A stretch of 64,000 bases of DNA. Origin: Planctomycetaceae bacterium UBA2671. Its GTDB lineage: Bacteria > Planctomycetota > Planctomycetia > Planctomycetales > Planctomycetaceae. Location: assembly GCA_002359185.1 (NCBI GenBank), contig DEML01000068.1:243192-307191 (forward strand), read 5' to 3'. Within the stretch, counting starts at the first letter, position 1, and each line of letters starts with the position of its first letter. Below are positions 1-9,978 of this stretch, in pieces. A program made the translations under genes and the position numbers. The notes beneath the pieces were generated by a model, which had not been told where the DNA came from, searched no databases, and saw only the letters and a list, made by a program, of their open reading frames with translations.

Positions 1-3000
1 AGCAACATTCAGATTGAGATTGGTCAATGTACCAATCGTCGAATCAAAATCGATATCCCCGCCTGCCATCACATCCAGAGAGGCGGACATCGTATCCCCT
101 GCGACTGGTCCAACAAAATTAACATTGCCAGTGGCAGTCACATTCAATGAGGGCACAATCGTCACTGAATTGCCAAAGGTTGCGTCTCCGACATTGATCA
201 CATCGGACTCAATCCGTGTAGTTCCTGTTGAGCCGATCGTCAACGTTGTGACATCCGTCACATCACCAAGATCACCCTGGAACAGCAGTGTACCTGATGC
301 CGTCACATCGAGCAGGGTCAAATCGTTAATCGTATCGCTGAAAGTGACATCATTCGCAGAGGTAATCAGGAATTCATCCAGCGAATCGACACTCCCCGTG
401 ACACTCACATCTCCAGTCCCGGCTGTCAGTGTCAAATCAAACAGATTCATTGACCCTGAACTGATCGCTCCCGTTATTGAGATCGAGCCGATTCCAGTAT
501 CCGTTGTAAATATCGAATCCGCATTAATCAGTGTTGATGGAGAATCGAGAACGATGCTTCCACCCTGAGTCGTTAAGACACCCGCATTATTTTGAGCAAA
601 GCGAAACTGGGTGCCAGCGATTAAAGAGATCACACCATCTTCGGTCGTAATCGATCCATCAGCAGTGAAAGCGATTTCCTGATTCGCTTCCATCATAATA
701 GTGCCAGCACCAGTCGCCGAAACTGCAGCGGCAATGTTGATGTTGTCTGGTGGATCGATCAGAAAATTGTTATCACCAAACTGGAGTGACTGCAAAATTG
801 AAAGATCCGATCCTGCTCCTGCAAGAATCGTCAGATCGTATTGTTCCATTGAGAGGTCAGCAGTGTGAAACGTAATATCTCCCGATAGATCGGCTCGACC
901 AATCGTCAGCACACCCGTTGAAGACAGAGCCTGCAGTTCGGCTTCACTCAAGTTGAATTGGCCAGGGGCAAGGTCTCCAGTAATTCCTCCAAGACCAATT
1001 GTGGATGCCGCGTCCAATGGAATCAGCATGATGCCCGCATTCGCAGTGAACGTTGCAGCCGTATCAATTTCAATGGTCTCAGCCGTAATCGTCAGCACAC
1101 CATTGTTAACGGTCAGTGTGCCACCAAACGTATAGTCAACTGTGACGAGCGACAACTCATTCACATTGAGCGTACCATTGAAAGCGATCGCAGTAGCCGC
1201 ATCGAGAGTCAAAATATCGATATCACTCACATTGGCCAGAGAAATCGTATCAGCAGTGATATTGAGTTCCTCAAGTCCAGTTAGCCCTGTCACTTCTCCA
1301 GTAAAAGTCACATCGTTTGTGGCTTGAATAACAAGTGACTGATCCAATTGGACAGGCCCTGCAAAGCTGGCGTCATCAAGGATTAAGTTGCTGAATCTGA
1401 GAGTGGTCAACGTGCCTGCCGAGACGGTCAAGTCATCGACATTCGTGACGGTACTGTTGAAGAGAATGGTTTGATTGGCGGAGACATCCAGTGAGGCCAG
1501 ATCGGAAACCGCATCCTGAAATGCGACTGTGTCCCCGTTGAGAATCGTTAAGGTATCGGTGGCAGAATTTCCCCAGAGTGTGCTTACGAATGTCAGGGAA
1601 TCGGCATTATCAAAAGTAACATTGCCTTCCAGTACAACAGCATCATTGAACAGTACTGTAGTGATGTCTGTCCATTGGCTTTGTTCAATAACCGTCGTTC
1701 CGGCGCTGTCGGTTTCCAAAGAAGTCAGATTGCTGACATCATCTCCAAAACGTGTTTCCATGGAAGCTGTGATCGTTAACGTCTCCGCCCCCGTTCCCAT
1801 AATCGACTGCTGGAACGTGGCATCTGTTGCTGTAATCTCGATTGTGCCATCACCGGGATTATTAAATGTCACTGGCGCATCGATACTGATGGTTGTCGCT
1901 GAAATCGAATCCACGGTGAAACTGGCCGCAGCACTTGTCAGATCCAGCAATGTAACACCGCTGATATCTCCACTGAACGACGCTGTGCTATTCCCGGTCA
2001 GATGAAGTTCGTCAAATGTGGAAATCGTACCGACAACAATCAAATCATCAGCCACTGTAGTTAATGTTGTGGCCCCCGTTCCTGTTACCGTGCTACCTAA
2101 CCGTAATTGATTATCAACTGTCATCATCAGTGATTGTGTGAACGACACGCCATTGCGTATGTCCAGATCCGCCACGTCAATCGAAGTTGCAGAAACCGAT
2201 GTGACTCCATTGGCTGTAACAATAAGTGTTCCATCAGTCGCAATATTGCCATCCAGATGAGTCGTTCCATCAGCTGTCAGTTCCAGCGAAAGGAAATCAG
2301 AAACCATTCCAGTCAACGTCAGATCCTGACCCGCATCAATGGTCACTGTGATGGCGGCATCGCCCATCAAGGTGTCATCAAAATCAATCGAGTTAGTTGC
2401 GGTAAAATCGATATCATTATCCAGCTTAACAGCATTCTGGAAATCGATGGCATTCGCATTGACGGTTGTTGGGGCAGCAGCATTAAAAGTGATCCCCCCC
2501 GTTGAGGCAACCTGGAATAATCCGGAGAGGTCGACTTGATCACTGAACGTCGTCGTATCGCTGGCATCGATTTCCAAATTATTCAGATTCGTAATCTCAC
2601 CATCAAATTGCACATCGATGGCATTCATGACTGACAGATTAAATTTATCGGGAGCGAGCGAACTGAGTGTACCCTGAAAACGCAGTAAGGTAATTTCATC
2701 CATTGCGGATGATCCGGTAATTGAAACATTATTTTCCAGGACAACCGCACCACCAAAGTTTGCCGAATCAACATCTAGAGTTGTCGCAGCAAGGGATGTG
2801 GTTCCGCTTGTGGTCAATGTTCCAACATTACTGAGCGAACCTTCGAGACGAATTTCAGTGGTTGCGGTCAAATCGAGTGCCGTGACATCGGTGATCGTAT
2901 TGGCAAAAGTAATCGTCTCGCCGTCGGCTGTCACGCCGAAGGCTCCGGCCAGCGTGCTGGCGAATTCGATGTCGGCTGAACCCAGATCGGTTGCGGCCAA

Positions 3001-6000
3001 TAATGTAACCGCATTGTTGAACAGGATCTGATCAGCGGTCGTGATGGTGGCCGCTTCCAGAGTGATGCCGTTCGTGCCGGTCACGTCCAGGCTCTGCAGC
3101 AGATCAATCGAACCGTGCAGTTCGACGGTGTCGCCGATCAGGGTGAGGTCATCGGTACTGGCATTCGAGGAGGTGATGGTCGAGTTAAAGATCAGCGCCC
3201 CGACGGTCGCTTCGATGGTCGAGGCCGTGGCGATGGTAACTGTGTCTTCAAAGGTGATGATGCCTGCCGTGATGTTGCCGGTGTCGATGGTAATCCCGGT
3301 GTCGGAATCAATATCCAGTGTTCCTGAAATCGAAACATCACCACTGAATGTCGTGGTGCCGGTGGCCGTGACCATCAGGTCCTGCAAATTCGTGATGGTA
3401 TCATCAAACTGCACCGTCCCCGCGTTGGTGACCGTCAGGTCAAACCCGGCTGGTGTGGAGGAGAGCGTTTTTGCAAACTGCAGTGAGGTGGCTCCATCAA
3501 TCGTGACATCGGTTTCGAGAACGACAGCGTCTCCGAAGAGTCCCGAACTGATTTCCAGATTCGAGCCGGCAATCGAAGTCTGACCGCCGTTCATTATTGT
3601 GGTCAGCGAGCCAACATTGACGAGCGAACCTTCGAGTCGGTTTTCGGTGGAGGCAGTCAACTGGAGTGCCGTGACATCGGTGATGGTGCTGGCAAACGTG
3701 ATTGTCTCACCGGCGGCCGTCACGCCGAAGGCTCCGGCCAAAGTGCTGGCGAATTCGATGTCGGCTGAACCCAGATCGGTTGCGGCCAATAATGTAACCG
3801 CATTGTTGAACAGGATCTGATCAGCGGTCGTGATGGTGGCCGCTTCCAGAGTGATGCCGTTCGTGCCGGTCACGTCCAGGCTCTGCAGCAGATCAATCGA
3901 ACCGTGCAGTTCGACGGTGTCGCCGATCAGGGTGAGGTCATCGGTACTGGCATTCGAGGAGGTGATGGTCGAGTTAAAGATCAGCACCCCGACGGTCGCT
4001 TCGATGGTCGAGGCCGTGGCGATGGTAACTGTGTCTTCAAAGGTGATGGTCCCTGCCGTGATGTTGCCGGTGTCGATGGTCGTGGCTGATTTTGAAAGCA
4101 ATGTGGTTACACTGGAAACATCACCCTGAAATGCAATGCTTCCAGCAGTCGTTTCCAGAGAGAGTAAACCAAAACTGCTAATCTGACCTCCCAGCACAAT
4201 TCCAGTTGCGGCACTCACGGTTAAATCGGGCAGTCCGACGGCTCCCGAGAGTGTACCATTCCAAGCAATGTCTTCGCCTGCAGTGACGGAAGCCGTTGTC
4301 AAAAATGTGACATCGTCATTGAAAATCATCTGATCAGCAGAGAGCTGCGTTAATGTCAACTCGGTAGTCCCGCCTCCACCAATCGACAAGTCACCCAAAT
4401 TCGTGGCATTAGCGAGGAATTGTGTCAAACCCGAGGCATTGATGGTCGTTCCACCAATTTGATCGACCGTCATATTGAATGTGACATCGTTGGCAGAAGT
4501 GACCTCGATTCCACCCAGGTTGCTGACCGTTTGATTAAAGTCAATATCTCCCGTTCCTGCAACAAGTGTTAGCGCCCCTGGGGTCATTACGGTCGAAATG
4601 ACATCTCCAGCGAATTCAATCGAGCCTACTCCTGCTCCAGTAGTGAATGTCGATGTGGCATTGATCAAAATCTCGCCATCCATATCGGCATCATGATCAG
4701 ATTCCAGTCGAAGAATTCCGCTTACTGTGGTGAGTGCATTCGTGACGGTCTGCTCGAAGATGATATCCCGACCAGCGATCAGAGTAATCTGACCGGTTTC
4801 GGATTCGAGGCGGCCCGTCATGTTGAATGTGATATCGTTCAACGCTTCAATATCAATCGTCGCGGTTCCGGTTACGATCATCGGAGCCGAGATTACGACA
4901 TCGGTTGGTGGGTCAATCGTAAAACTGTTTTCGCCTAATGTGACCTGCTCAATGATCGAAACGGTACTTCCCGCAGCTGCCATCACAATTACATCGAACT
5001 GTTCGGCTGATAAATCCATCGCATAGAAGTTGACGTTTCCTGTATGAGTCGCTCCTCCAATTGTCAGTGTCGAAGTCGAAGCCAGGGCCTGAAGTTCGGC
5101 TTCAGTGAGATGCAACGAACCGACAACGGCATCACCAGCATCCCCGCCGAGGCCGATGGTCGAAGTCAAATCATTCGATTGAATGACCAGTCCAGCATTC
5201 GCAGTCGCCTGACCACTCACACCAAAATCAATATCTCCAGCAGTGAATTCCAAAGTGCCGACTGTCGCTTCGATGGCATTATTGATCGTGATCAGTTCGG
5301 ATTCGAGCAGAATCGTTTCGACGTTCACAGACTGATCGATCTGCAGTGAAGTGACAGATGTGATATCAAACTGATCAAAACTGCTAACCGCTCCGCCGAA
5401 GCTCACGTTGTCCGCATTGGTGATGCTGAAGTTCAGGTCAGCAACCGAACCACTGACGGTCCCATTGAATGTCAGATCGCCTGTTCCGGAGAAAGTGACG
5501 GTCTGGTCAAATTCTGCAGCGGTATTCAACGTCACGGTCGTGACAGAAAGGCTTGCCAGATCGAATGTAGCCGTCCCGGTGCCGTTGGTTGTCAGTGCTG
5601 CGACATTGCTGAAACTTTGCTCAAACGTTGTGCTGGTTGATGATGTCACAGTGACAGAACCAAAATCACTAATTTGATTGGTTGAACCACTAAACTGAAC
5701 CGTGCTGGCTGCGGAAACCAGAAGTGCAGCTGCGGCTCCGGTTCCTGTGATCGATTCCGTAAAGGAAATAGCGTTCCCGGCATTGAGCGTCAGGGATTCA
5801 ATCCCGGTGATTTCAGCAGGGAATGTGATGTCATTTGTAGCTGTAGCATTCAAACCATCGAGATTACTTAGCCCGCCAGTGAAAGTCAGGTTGTCCGCAT
5901 CGACTATCGTCAGCGTTTCCTGATTCATGTCGGCATCACTGTCAATGGATCCCAGGAAATTGACATCGCCCATGACACTCAACTGGAGTGACTGTTCGAG

Positions 6001-8235
6001 GACAACATCATTTGTGAGATCAAAAGCATCGACCGTCACATTAGCCGTATTGAAAAAGAGCGTTCCGGCTCCCTCAACAGACAATACATCCAGACCTGAG
6101 ACATCTCCTGAAAATCGTAGAGACGTGCTGTTAGTGATATCGACCAGTGCAAAAGTTGTCAAAGTATCTGCAAATGTCACATTCTGAGCAGAGACGATAT
6201 CCAGTTGACCGGCAGCTGTTCCCGTAACCGTATTTTGAAAATCGACATCACCAGTCGAAGTAATTGTGATCGAAGAGAGTCCCGAAACGGCTCCCGTGAA
6301 CGTTGCATCAGCAACACTTGCCAGATTCAGGCTTTGCGTTCCATCCTGACCAGTCAGGCTTCCTCCAAAATCGACATTTGTATCAGCATCGATTGTAAGT
6401 GAGGTTGCGATAACCACATTATCCGCAAAGTCAGCCGAGCCGACATCCAGGCTTACGGCATCAAATTGTGTCGAACCAGCAGCATCAGTTGTGAAACTGC
6501 CCGATGTTGTCACATCTCCAGTAAATCGAGTCACTCCGGAAGCCGTCACCGCAACACTGGTAAACCCTGTCAAACTCCCGCTGTTCTGATTGAGGTGCAC
6601 ATCGGTCGCGGCAGTGATTGCGAATTGTCCGTTATCCGTGCCGGTGATCGTCCCACCAAAATTAATTTCGCGTGTCGCACTTGATGAGAGTGCGTTAATG
6701 TTTGTCGTGTCGCCAGTGACATTGATATTGCCGTCCGTAGGGCCAACGGCGACTGCTGACAATACGATAGAATTCAAACCCGTCAGTGATTGAATTCCGA
6801 TTTCAGCCGCATTGATGGTCAGGTTTCGACTATCGACCAGTGTTGCCTGGATATCTGTAAAACTGGCTTCATTCGTGATGTCAAACTGCAGGTTCTGATC
6901 GACAATCAATGTGTTCTGAATATCGAGATCTGTAGCTGCGACTGTTTGAGGATTTGTGCCACTGAAACGTGTGTCACCTGCTCCAACCAGTTCAAAAAAT
7001 CCGACATTGGCGAGATTGCCATGAAAGTCAACTTCCGTCCCGGCATCAATTGAAACGGTTTCAAATTGATCAATCGAACTGGCAAAGAAAACATCACTGC
7101 CTGCGACATTCAGATGACTCCCTGCTCCAGTAGAAGCGTTGCTCACACTGCTGAGAAAATCGACGGTTGTGGTGGCATCGACATCAATAGTTTGATATCC
7201 CGAGATCGTGCCGGAAATATTGACGCTAGTGCCAGCCATCAGATCCAGTGTGCCATCATCGGTTGATAGTGTTAATGAGTTGAGCGAAATACTGGCATCG
7301 GTATCAATCGTTAACGAGCTGACATCGGTAATCGAGCCTGAGACAGTGACAGCTCCTGCAGCATCGATCATCAGTGTTTCAGTGCCCGCATCTCCATCCA
7401 GATCTCCCTGGAAATTTATGGATCCATTCACTGAGGTTAACGTGGTTGACATCGATAATGTAGTGTCCCCAGTCACCATGAAGTCATTAGTGAGGAGTAT
7501 GTCACCCGCCAACGAGATGGATTCCGCATCGATAGTCAGCGAATCTCCAGTGATCGTGTTGAGTCCCGTGATGTTGACGGTATCGGTCCCGGCTCCCACG
7601 CCTGCATCATCACTAACAGAGATGCTTAAATCTTGAATCACTTCAAAATTAATGACATCGTTGCCATCGCCAAGATCGAATTGGATCCCATTGGTAATGC
7701 TTGTCAGATCGACATCGGGCTGCATGTCGATTTCGATTGGATTGAATAAATCATCCGTGAGAGTCAGTTTGCCAGTCATGTAGTCAACGTTGACGTTGAC
7801 GGTTTCATTGACATCCCCCAAGCCATCGCTCGAAATCAGCAACATATTGCCAGCAACACCTGCCGTCACGCTGAGCAGGCGACGTTCTTCGAGACGAATG
7901 CTTTGCAAAGGGCGATGAGCAAAGGCGGGTTGCAGTTTAGGGGCACGACGCCGAAGCCAGCGTGTGAACAGGCTACCATCAATCGTCTCCGTCGCGGCAG
8001 CTTCATTTTGCCTGGACCGTGAGGGCGTATTGATCCAACGACGGATGACCTGACCGAAGAGACGGGTCACTCCTTGAATTGGTCTCTCATTTTTGTTCAG
8101 ATTCTCGCGCACAGTGCATTCCCGGGTGAATACGATTACCGATTCTCGAACCACTTTCATGAAATCATCCCATGAAATCATGAATCTCGACCCCATCTTG
8201 CCTGAAAAACCAACAAACCGTCGTTTGTCAGTCAT
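1..8235 (-). CDS. Giant LEPR-XLL-type beta-strand-repeat surface protein (C-terminus beyond window)
   Basis: An open minus-strand frame runs from an in-frame TAA at 8302-8304 to the window edge, giving at least 2745 residues. I checked the frame line by line at many points and found no stop. The first ATG is at 8235; in-frame ATGs at 8196, 8181 and 8160 are alternatives, and none has a strong ribosome site. A basic N-terminal stretch leads to LEERRLLS (about residues 115-122), which fits the LEPR-XLL motif found near the N-terminus of many large planctomycete surface proteins. The rest is a long series of units rich in T, S, D, G, V and L, of the form 'tFxgtVtgLtsLdvtatgtttF', typical of haemagglutinin-like beta-helical or beta-strand-repeat proteins. 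Probably exported and surface-associated; adhesion is an inference. One pair of units is almost identical (separate entry). Family class is likely; function is unknown. Confidence 0.85.
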   Translation of the reverse strand, partial: MTDKRRFVGFSGKMGSRFMISWDDFMKVVRESVIVFTRECTVRENLNKNERPIQGVTRLFGQVIRRWINTPSRSRQNEAAATETIDGSLFTRWLRRRAPKLQPAFAHRPLQSIRLEERRLLSVTAGVAGNMLLISSDGLGDVNETVNVNVDYMTGKLTLTDDLFNPIEIDMQPDVDLTSITNGIQFDLGDGNDVINFEVIQDLSISVSDDAGVGAGTDTVNITGLNTITGDSLTIDAESISLAGDILLTNDFMVTGDTTLSMSTTLTSVNGSINFQGDLDGDAGTETLMIDAAGAVTVSGSITDVSSLTIDTDASISLNSLTLSTDDGTLDLMAGTSVNISGTISGYQTIDVDATTTVDFLSSVSNASTGAGSHLNVAGSDVFFASSIDQFETVSIDAGTEVDFHGNLANVGFFELVGAGDTRFSGTNPQTVAATDLDIQNTLIVDQNLQFDITNEASFTDIQATLVDSRNLTINAAEIGIQSLTGLNSIVLSAVAVGPTDGNINVTGDTTNINALSSSATREINFGGTITGTDNGQFAITAATDVHLNQNSGSLTGFTSVAVTASGVTRFTGDVTTSGSFTTDAAGSTQFDAVSLDVGSADFADNVVIATSLTIDADTNVDFGGSLTGQDGTQSLNLASVADATFTGAVSGLSSITITSTGDVDFQNTVTGTAAGQLDIVSAQNVTFADTLTTFALVDITNSTSLRFSGDVSGLDVLSVEGAGTLFFNTANVTVDAFDLTNDVVLEQSLQLSVMGDVNFLGSIDSDADMNQETLTIVDADNLTFTGGLSNLDGLNATATNDITFPAEITGIESLTLNAGNAISFTESITGTGAAAALLVSAASTVQFSGSTNQISDFGSVTVTSSTSTTFEQSFSNVAALTTNGTGTATFDLASLSVTTVTLNTAAEFDQTVTFSGTGDLTFNGTVSGSVADLNFSITNADNVSFGGAVSSFDQFDITSVTSLQIDQSVNVETILLESELITINNAIEATVGTLEFTAGDIDFGVSGQATANAGLVIQSNDLTSTIGLGGDAGDAVVGSLHLTEAELQALASTSTLTIGGATHTGNVNFYAMDLSAEQFDVIVMAAAGSTVSIIEQVTLGENSFTIDPPTDVVISAPMIVTGTATIDIEALNDITFNMTGRLESETGQITLIAGRDIIFEQTVTNALTTVSGILRLESDHDADMDGEILINATSTFTTGAGVGSIEFAGDVISTVMTPGALTLVAGTGDIDFNQTVSNLGGIEVTSANDVTFNMTVDQIGGTTINASGLTQFLANATNLGDLSIGGGGTTELTLTQLSADQMIFNDDVTFLTTASVTAGEDIAWNGTLSGAVGLPDLTVSAATGIVLGGQISSFGLLSLETTAGSIAFQGDVSSVTTLLSKSATTIDTGNITAGTITFEDTVTIATASTIEATVGVLIFNSTITSSNASTDDLTLIGDTVELHGSIDLLQSLDVTGTNGITLEAATITTADQILFNNAVTLLAATDLGSADIEFASTLAGAFGVTAAGETITFASTITDVTALQLTASTENRLEGSLVNVGSLTTIMNGGQTSIAGSNLEISSGLFGDAVVLETDVTIDGATSLQFAKTLSSTPAGFDLTVTNAGTVQFDDTITNLQDLMVTATGTTTFSGDVSISGTLDIDSDTGITIDTGNITAGIITFEDTVTIATASTIEATVGALIFNSTITSSNASTDDLTLIGDTVELHGSIDLLQSLDVTGTNGITLEAATITTADQILFNNAVTLLAATDLGSADIEFASTLAGAFGVTADGETITFANTITDVTALDLTATTEIRLEGSLSNVGTLTTSGTTSLAATTLDVDSANFGGAVVLENNVSITGSSAMDEITLLRFQGTLSSLAPDKFNLSVMNAIDVQFDGEITNLNNLEIDASDTTTFSDQVDLSGLFQVASTGGITFNAAAPTTVNANAIDFQNAVKLDNDIDFTATNSIDFDDTLMGDAAITVTIDAGQDLTLTGMVSDFLSLELTADGTTHLDGNIATDGTLIVTANGVTSVSATSIDVADLDIRNGVSFTQSLMMTVDNQLRLGSTVTGTGATTLTTVADDLIVVGTISTFDELHLTGNSTASFSGDISGVTLLDLTSAAASFTVDSISATTISIDAPVTFNNPGDGTIEITATDATFQQSIMGTGAETLTITASMETRFGDDVSNLTSLETDSAGTTVIEQSQWTDITTVLFNDAVVLEGNVTFDNADSLTFVSTLWGNSATDTLTILNGDTVAFQDAVSDLASLDVSANQTILFNSTVTNVDDLTVSAGTLTTLRFSNLILDDASFAGPVQLDQSLVIQATNDVTFTGEVTGLTGLEELNITADTISLANVSDIDILTLDAATAIAFNGTLNVNELSLVTVDYTFGGTLTVNNGVLTITAETIEIDTAATFTANAGIMLIPLDAASTIGLGGITGDLAPGQFNLSEAELQALSSTGVLTIGRADLSGDITFHTADLSMEQYDLTILAGAGSDLSILQSLQFGDNNFLIDPPDNINIAAAVSATGAGTIMMEANQEIAFTADGSITTEDGVISLIAGTQFRFAQNNAGVLTTQGGSIVLDSPSTLINADSIFTTDTGIGSISITGAISSGSMNLFDLTLTAGTGDVSVTGSVDSLDEFLITSANDVTFSDTINDLTLLDVTASGTLLFQGDLGDVTDVTTLTIGSTGTTRIESDVINVGDATFGNSVTIVPSLNVTATGNVNFVGPVAGDTMSASLDVMAGGDIDFDSTIGTLTNLNLNVA
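2820..3292. repeat. Internal direct repeat of the giant surface gene, copy A
   Basis: This segment recurs 789 bp (263 codons) further on at about 3609-4081. Similarity is moderate at the outer end and close to identity from about 2933 onward. In that 360-bp core I count five differences. The spacing is a multiple of three, so the repeat keeps the reading frame of the surrounding gene. Confidence 0.9.
3609..4081. repeat. Internal direct repeat of the giant surface gene, copy B
   Basis: Second copy of the segment at about 2820-3292. Other repeat units in the same gene have diverged far more, so this pair looks like a recent duplication or gene conversion. Confidence 0.9.
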
Positions 8236-8567
8236 TTGAAACTGAAGGCTGGGGGAAATTAAAGTGGGGAAAACAGGTATTCTATTATATCTGTCATTTG
8301 TTTAAGGGCGATTAGTCAACTCGCACAACTCTTGATATGGCCCGCAAAAAATTGAGAAGCAATCGATTGTAGCGGTATTCTACCGGTTGAATTCCGAAAG
8401 TCCTTGTAAAAAAAGGGAAGGATGCGCGGTTTGTAACAGTTTTTTTGGTTTCTCTCAGCTTCTCGATTGTTCTGGTCCGATGACGATAGAAGACTTATTC
8501 CACAATCGCATGACAGGAAACGATTAAGGTTTCAGATTCTGCCTGCCATTTTTCGCGAATATCAAAG
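8236..8567. other. Divergent intergenic region between the giant surface gene and a secreted-protein gene
   Basis: About 330 bp with no convincing ORF. It must hold the leaders of both divergent genes. It is AT-rich around 8400-8460 with short T and A runs. I could not identify a reliable -35/-10 pair or an operator. Confidence 0.5.
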
Positions 8568-9752
8568 ATGGACCTTTTTCTCATGAGATATCTTCCCCAT
8601 AACTTTCAGCACAAATTTTCGATGAGCTGGGGACTGGGTTTGATTCTCCTCCTCAACTTCAGCAGTCGAAGTAATGCTCAAGAACAACCCGTTCCAGAAG
8701 CACTTCCAAAACTGTTCACGTTGACTCACGAAAAGCCGTGGTTGAAGACAACCTACGAGGCGTCAGAAGTTGTTCCTGATCAGTGGATTACGTCAAATCT
8801 CCAGCTGAATTCTGTGCAGGAAATTCAGCCAGCTGATGTGATCATGACTGCACAGTTAGAACCAGGAACTGGAGAAGAAGTCGTCAACTCAGCCTACGAG
8901 CAGCTGAATTCGTATCCTGCTGATATCGAACCACTTACGGAAAATGAAAATACTCTCATCGAGCCGGCGGGTGGCCTGATCTTCAAAAAAGAGTCCGAAG
9001 TCGATGGCACCAGTGTGGAGTCGGATTGCACTGGTAATCTAACTGAAGATTTCTGTAGCAAAGAGGGAATTCACCTCTGTGGTGAGAATGGATACGGTTT
9101 TCCACAAGATTATGTCCATGAAGAACTTGCGCCTGTTCAGAATCTCTGGCCTCGCCGCTGGGCCTTAGCAGCTCGGCGGCCAGTCTGGCCGGATGTTCTC
9201 TATTTTGAACATGTCGAAGGTCATGCTGAATATTGTGAACTCCTGAATCCTTGCGGGCCTGTCGACATGCGAGCTTCGGATCACAATCTCAGCCCCGCTA
9301 CCTGGGAAGATGACAAGTCGCTGGCTCACACGCGGATTAATATTCAGCCCAGCAAAGGACCATTGCCAGAGGATCGAGAAGCAAGGACGATAGTACAACC
9401 AGCTTTATGCCATTTGCCAGGGATTTCGCGGGGGTGGTGTGCGCAGGATAAATACTGGAATGCCTCTGATTTGACCCATGCCCCTTTATACTTCGAGGAA
9501 GCCAACCTCGAAAGGCATGGCTATTCCCGGGGCTACTGGCAACCGCTTGTTTCCGGAACACAGTTCTTCACCACAGTGCCCTTTCTGCCCGGTTTAATGA
9601 CGATCGACCCGCCAAACTCCGTCCAATACGAAATCATCGAAGATCGGCCGGGCTCTCTCACTCCTTATGCACCTCGCGTTCCAAAGTGGACAACCAAAGC
9701 CGTATTGGTCGAATTGGCAACTGTTACGGGGCTTGCATTCATTATTCCGTAA
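8568..9752 (+). CDS. Secreted protein of unknown function
   Basis: 394 residues from ATG 8568; an in-frame ATG (residue 6) is a possible alternative. The N-terminus has a basic start, a hydrophobic core (WGLGLILLLNF) and a likely signal-peptidase region ending near SNAQ, so export is likely. The mature part is acidic, with scattered cysteines (for example SDCTGN, DFCSKEGIHLCG, EYCELLNPCG) that could form disulfides. Aromatic-rich segments follow (YFEEANLERHGYSRGYWQP), and the C-terminus is a short hydrophobic stretch (VLVELATVTGLAFIIP). I recognise no catalytic motif. Transcribed away from the giant surface gene. Proteins like this are common lineage-specific secreted proteins in planctomycetes; no role can be given. 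Confidence 0.8.
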   Translation: MDLFLMRYLPHNFQHKFSMSWGLGLILLLNFSSRSNAQEQPVPEALPKLFTLTHEKPWLKTTYEASEVVPDQWITSNLQLNSVQEIQPADVIMTAQLEPGTGEEVVNSAYEQLNSYPADIEPLTENENTLIEPAGGLIFKKESEVDGTSVESDCTGNLTEDFCSKEGIHLCGENGYGFPQDYVHEELAPVQNLWPRRWALAARRPVWPDVLYFEHVEGHAEYCELLNPCGPVDMRASDHNLSPATWEDDKSLAHTRINIQPSKGPLPEDREARTIVQPALCHLPGISRGWCAQDKYWNASDLTHAPLYFEEANLERHGYSRGYWQPLVSGTQFFTTVPFLPGLMTIDPPNSVQYEIIEDRPGSLTPYAPRVPKWTTKAVLVELATVTGLAFIIP

Positions 9753-9978
9753 TACTTTACCAGCTCGATTCCAAGAGCTGTTTATGCGAAGTTCTCTATT
9801 TGCGAACGGGATGATTCCTTCCCGGGTAAGCGCGAAATTGATCTCGTACCCGGTTGAAGTCTTTGCTAGCATCCTGAGTAGTCGCCTGTAAGTCTGCAAT
9901 TAACAGATTATTTCGCTATTAATTAGCATTCAGGCAGACACAGAACGCAAATTTGATCACTCGCAGGGACGCGATACC

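Noticed and set aside
14..7636. Many plus-strand frames of 60-180 codons across the left end
   Set aside because: They are opposite-strand shadows of the giant minus-strand gene. The minus frame is continuous and gives regular repeat units, while the plus frames are broken and low in complexity.
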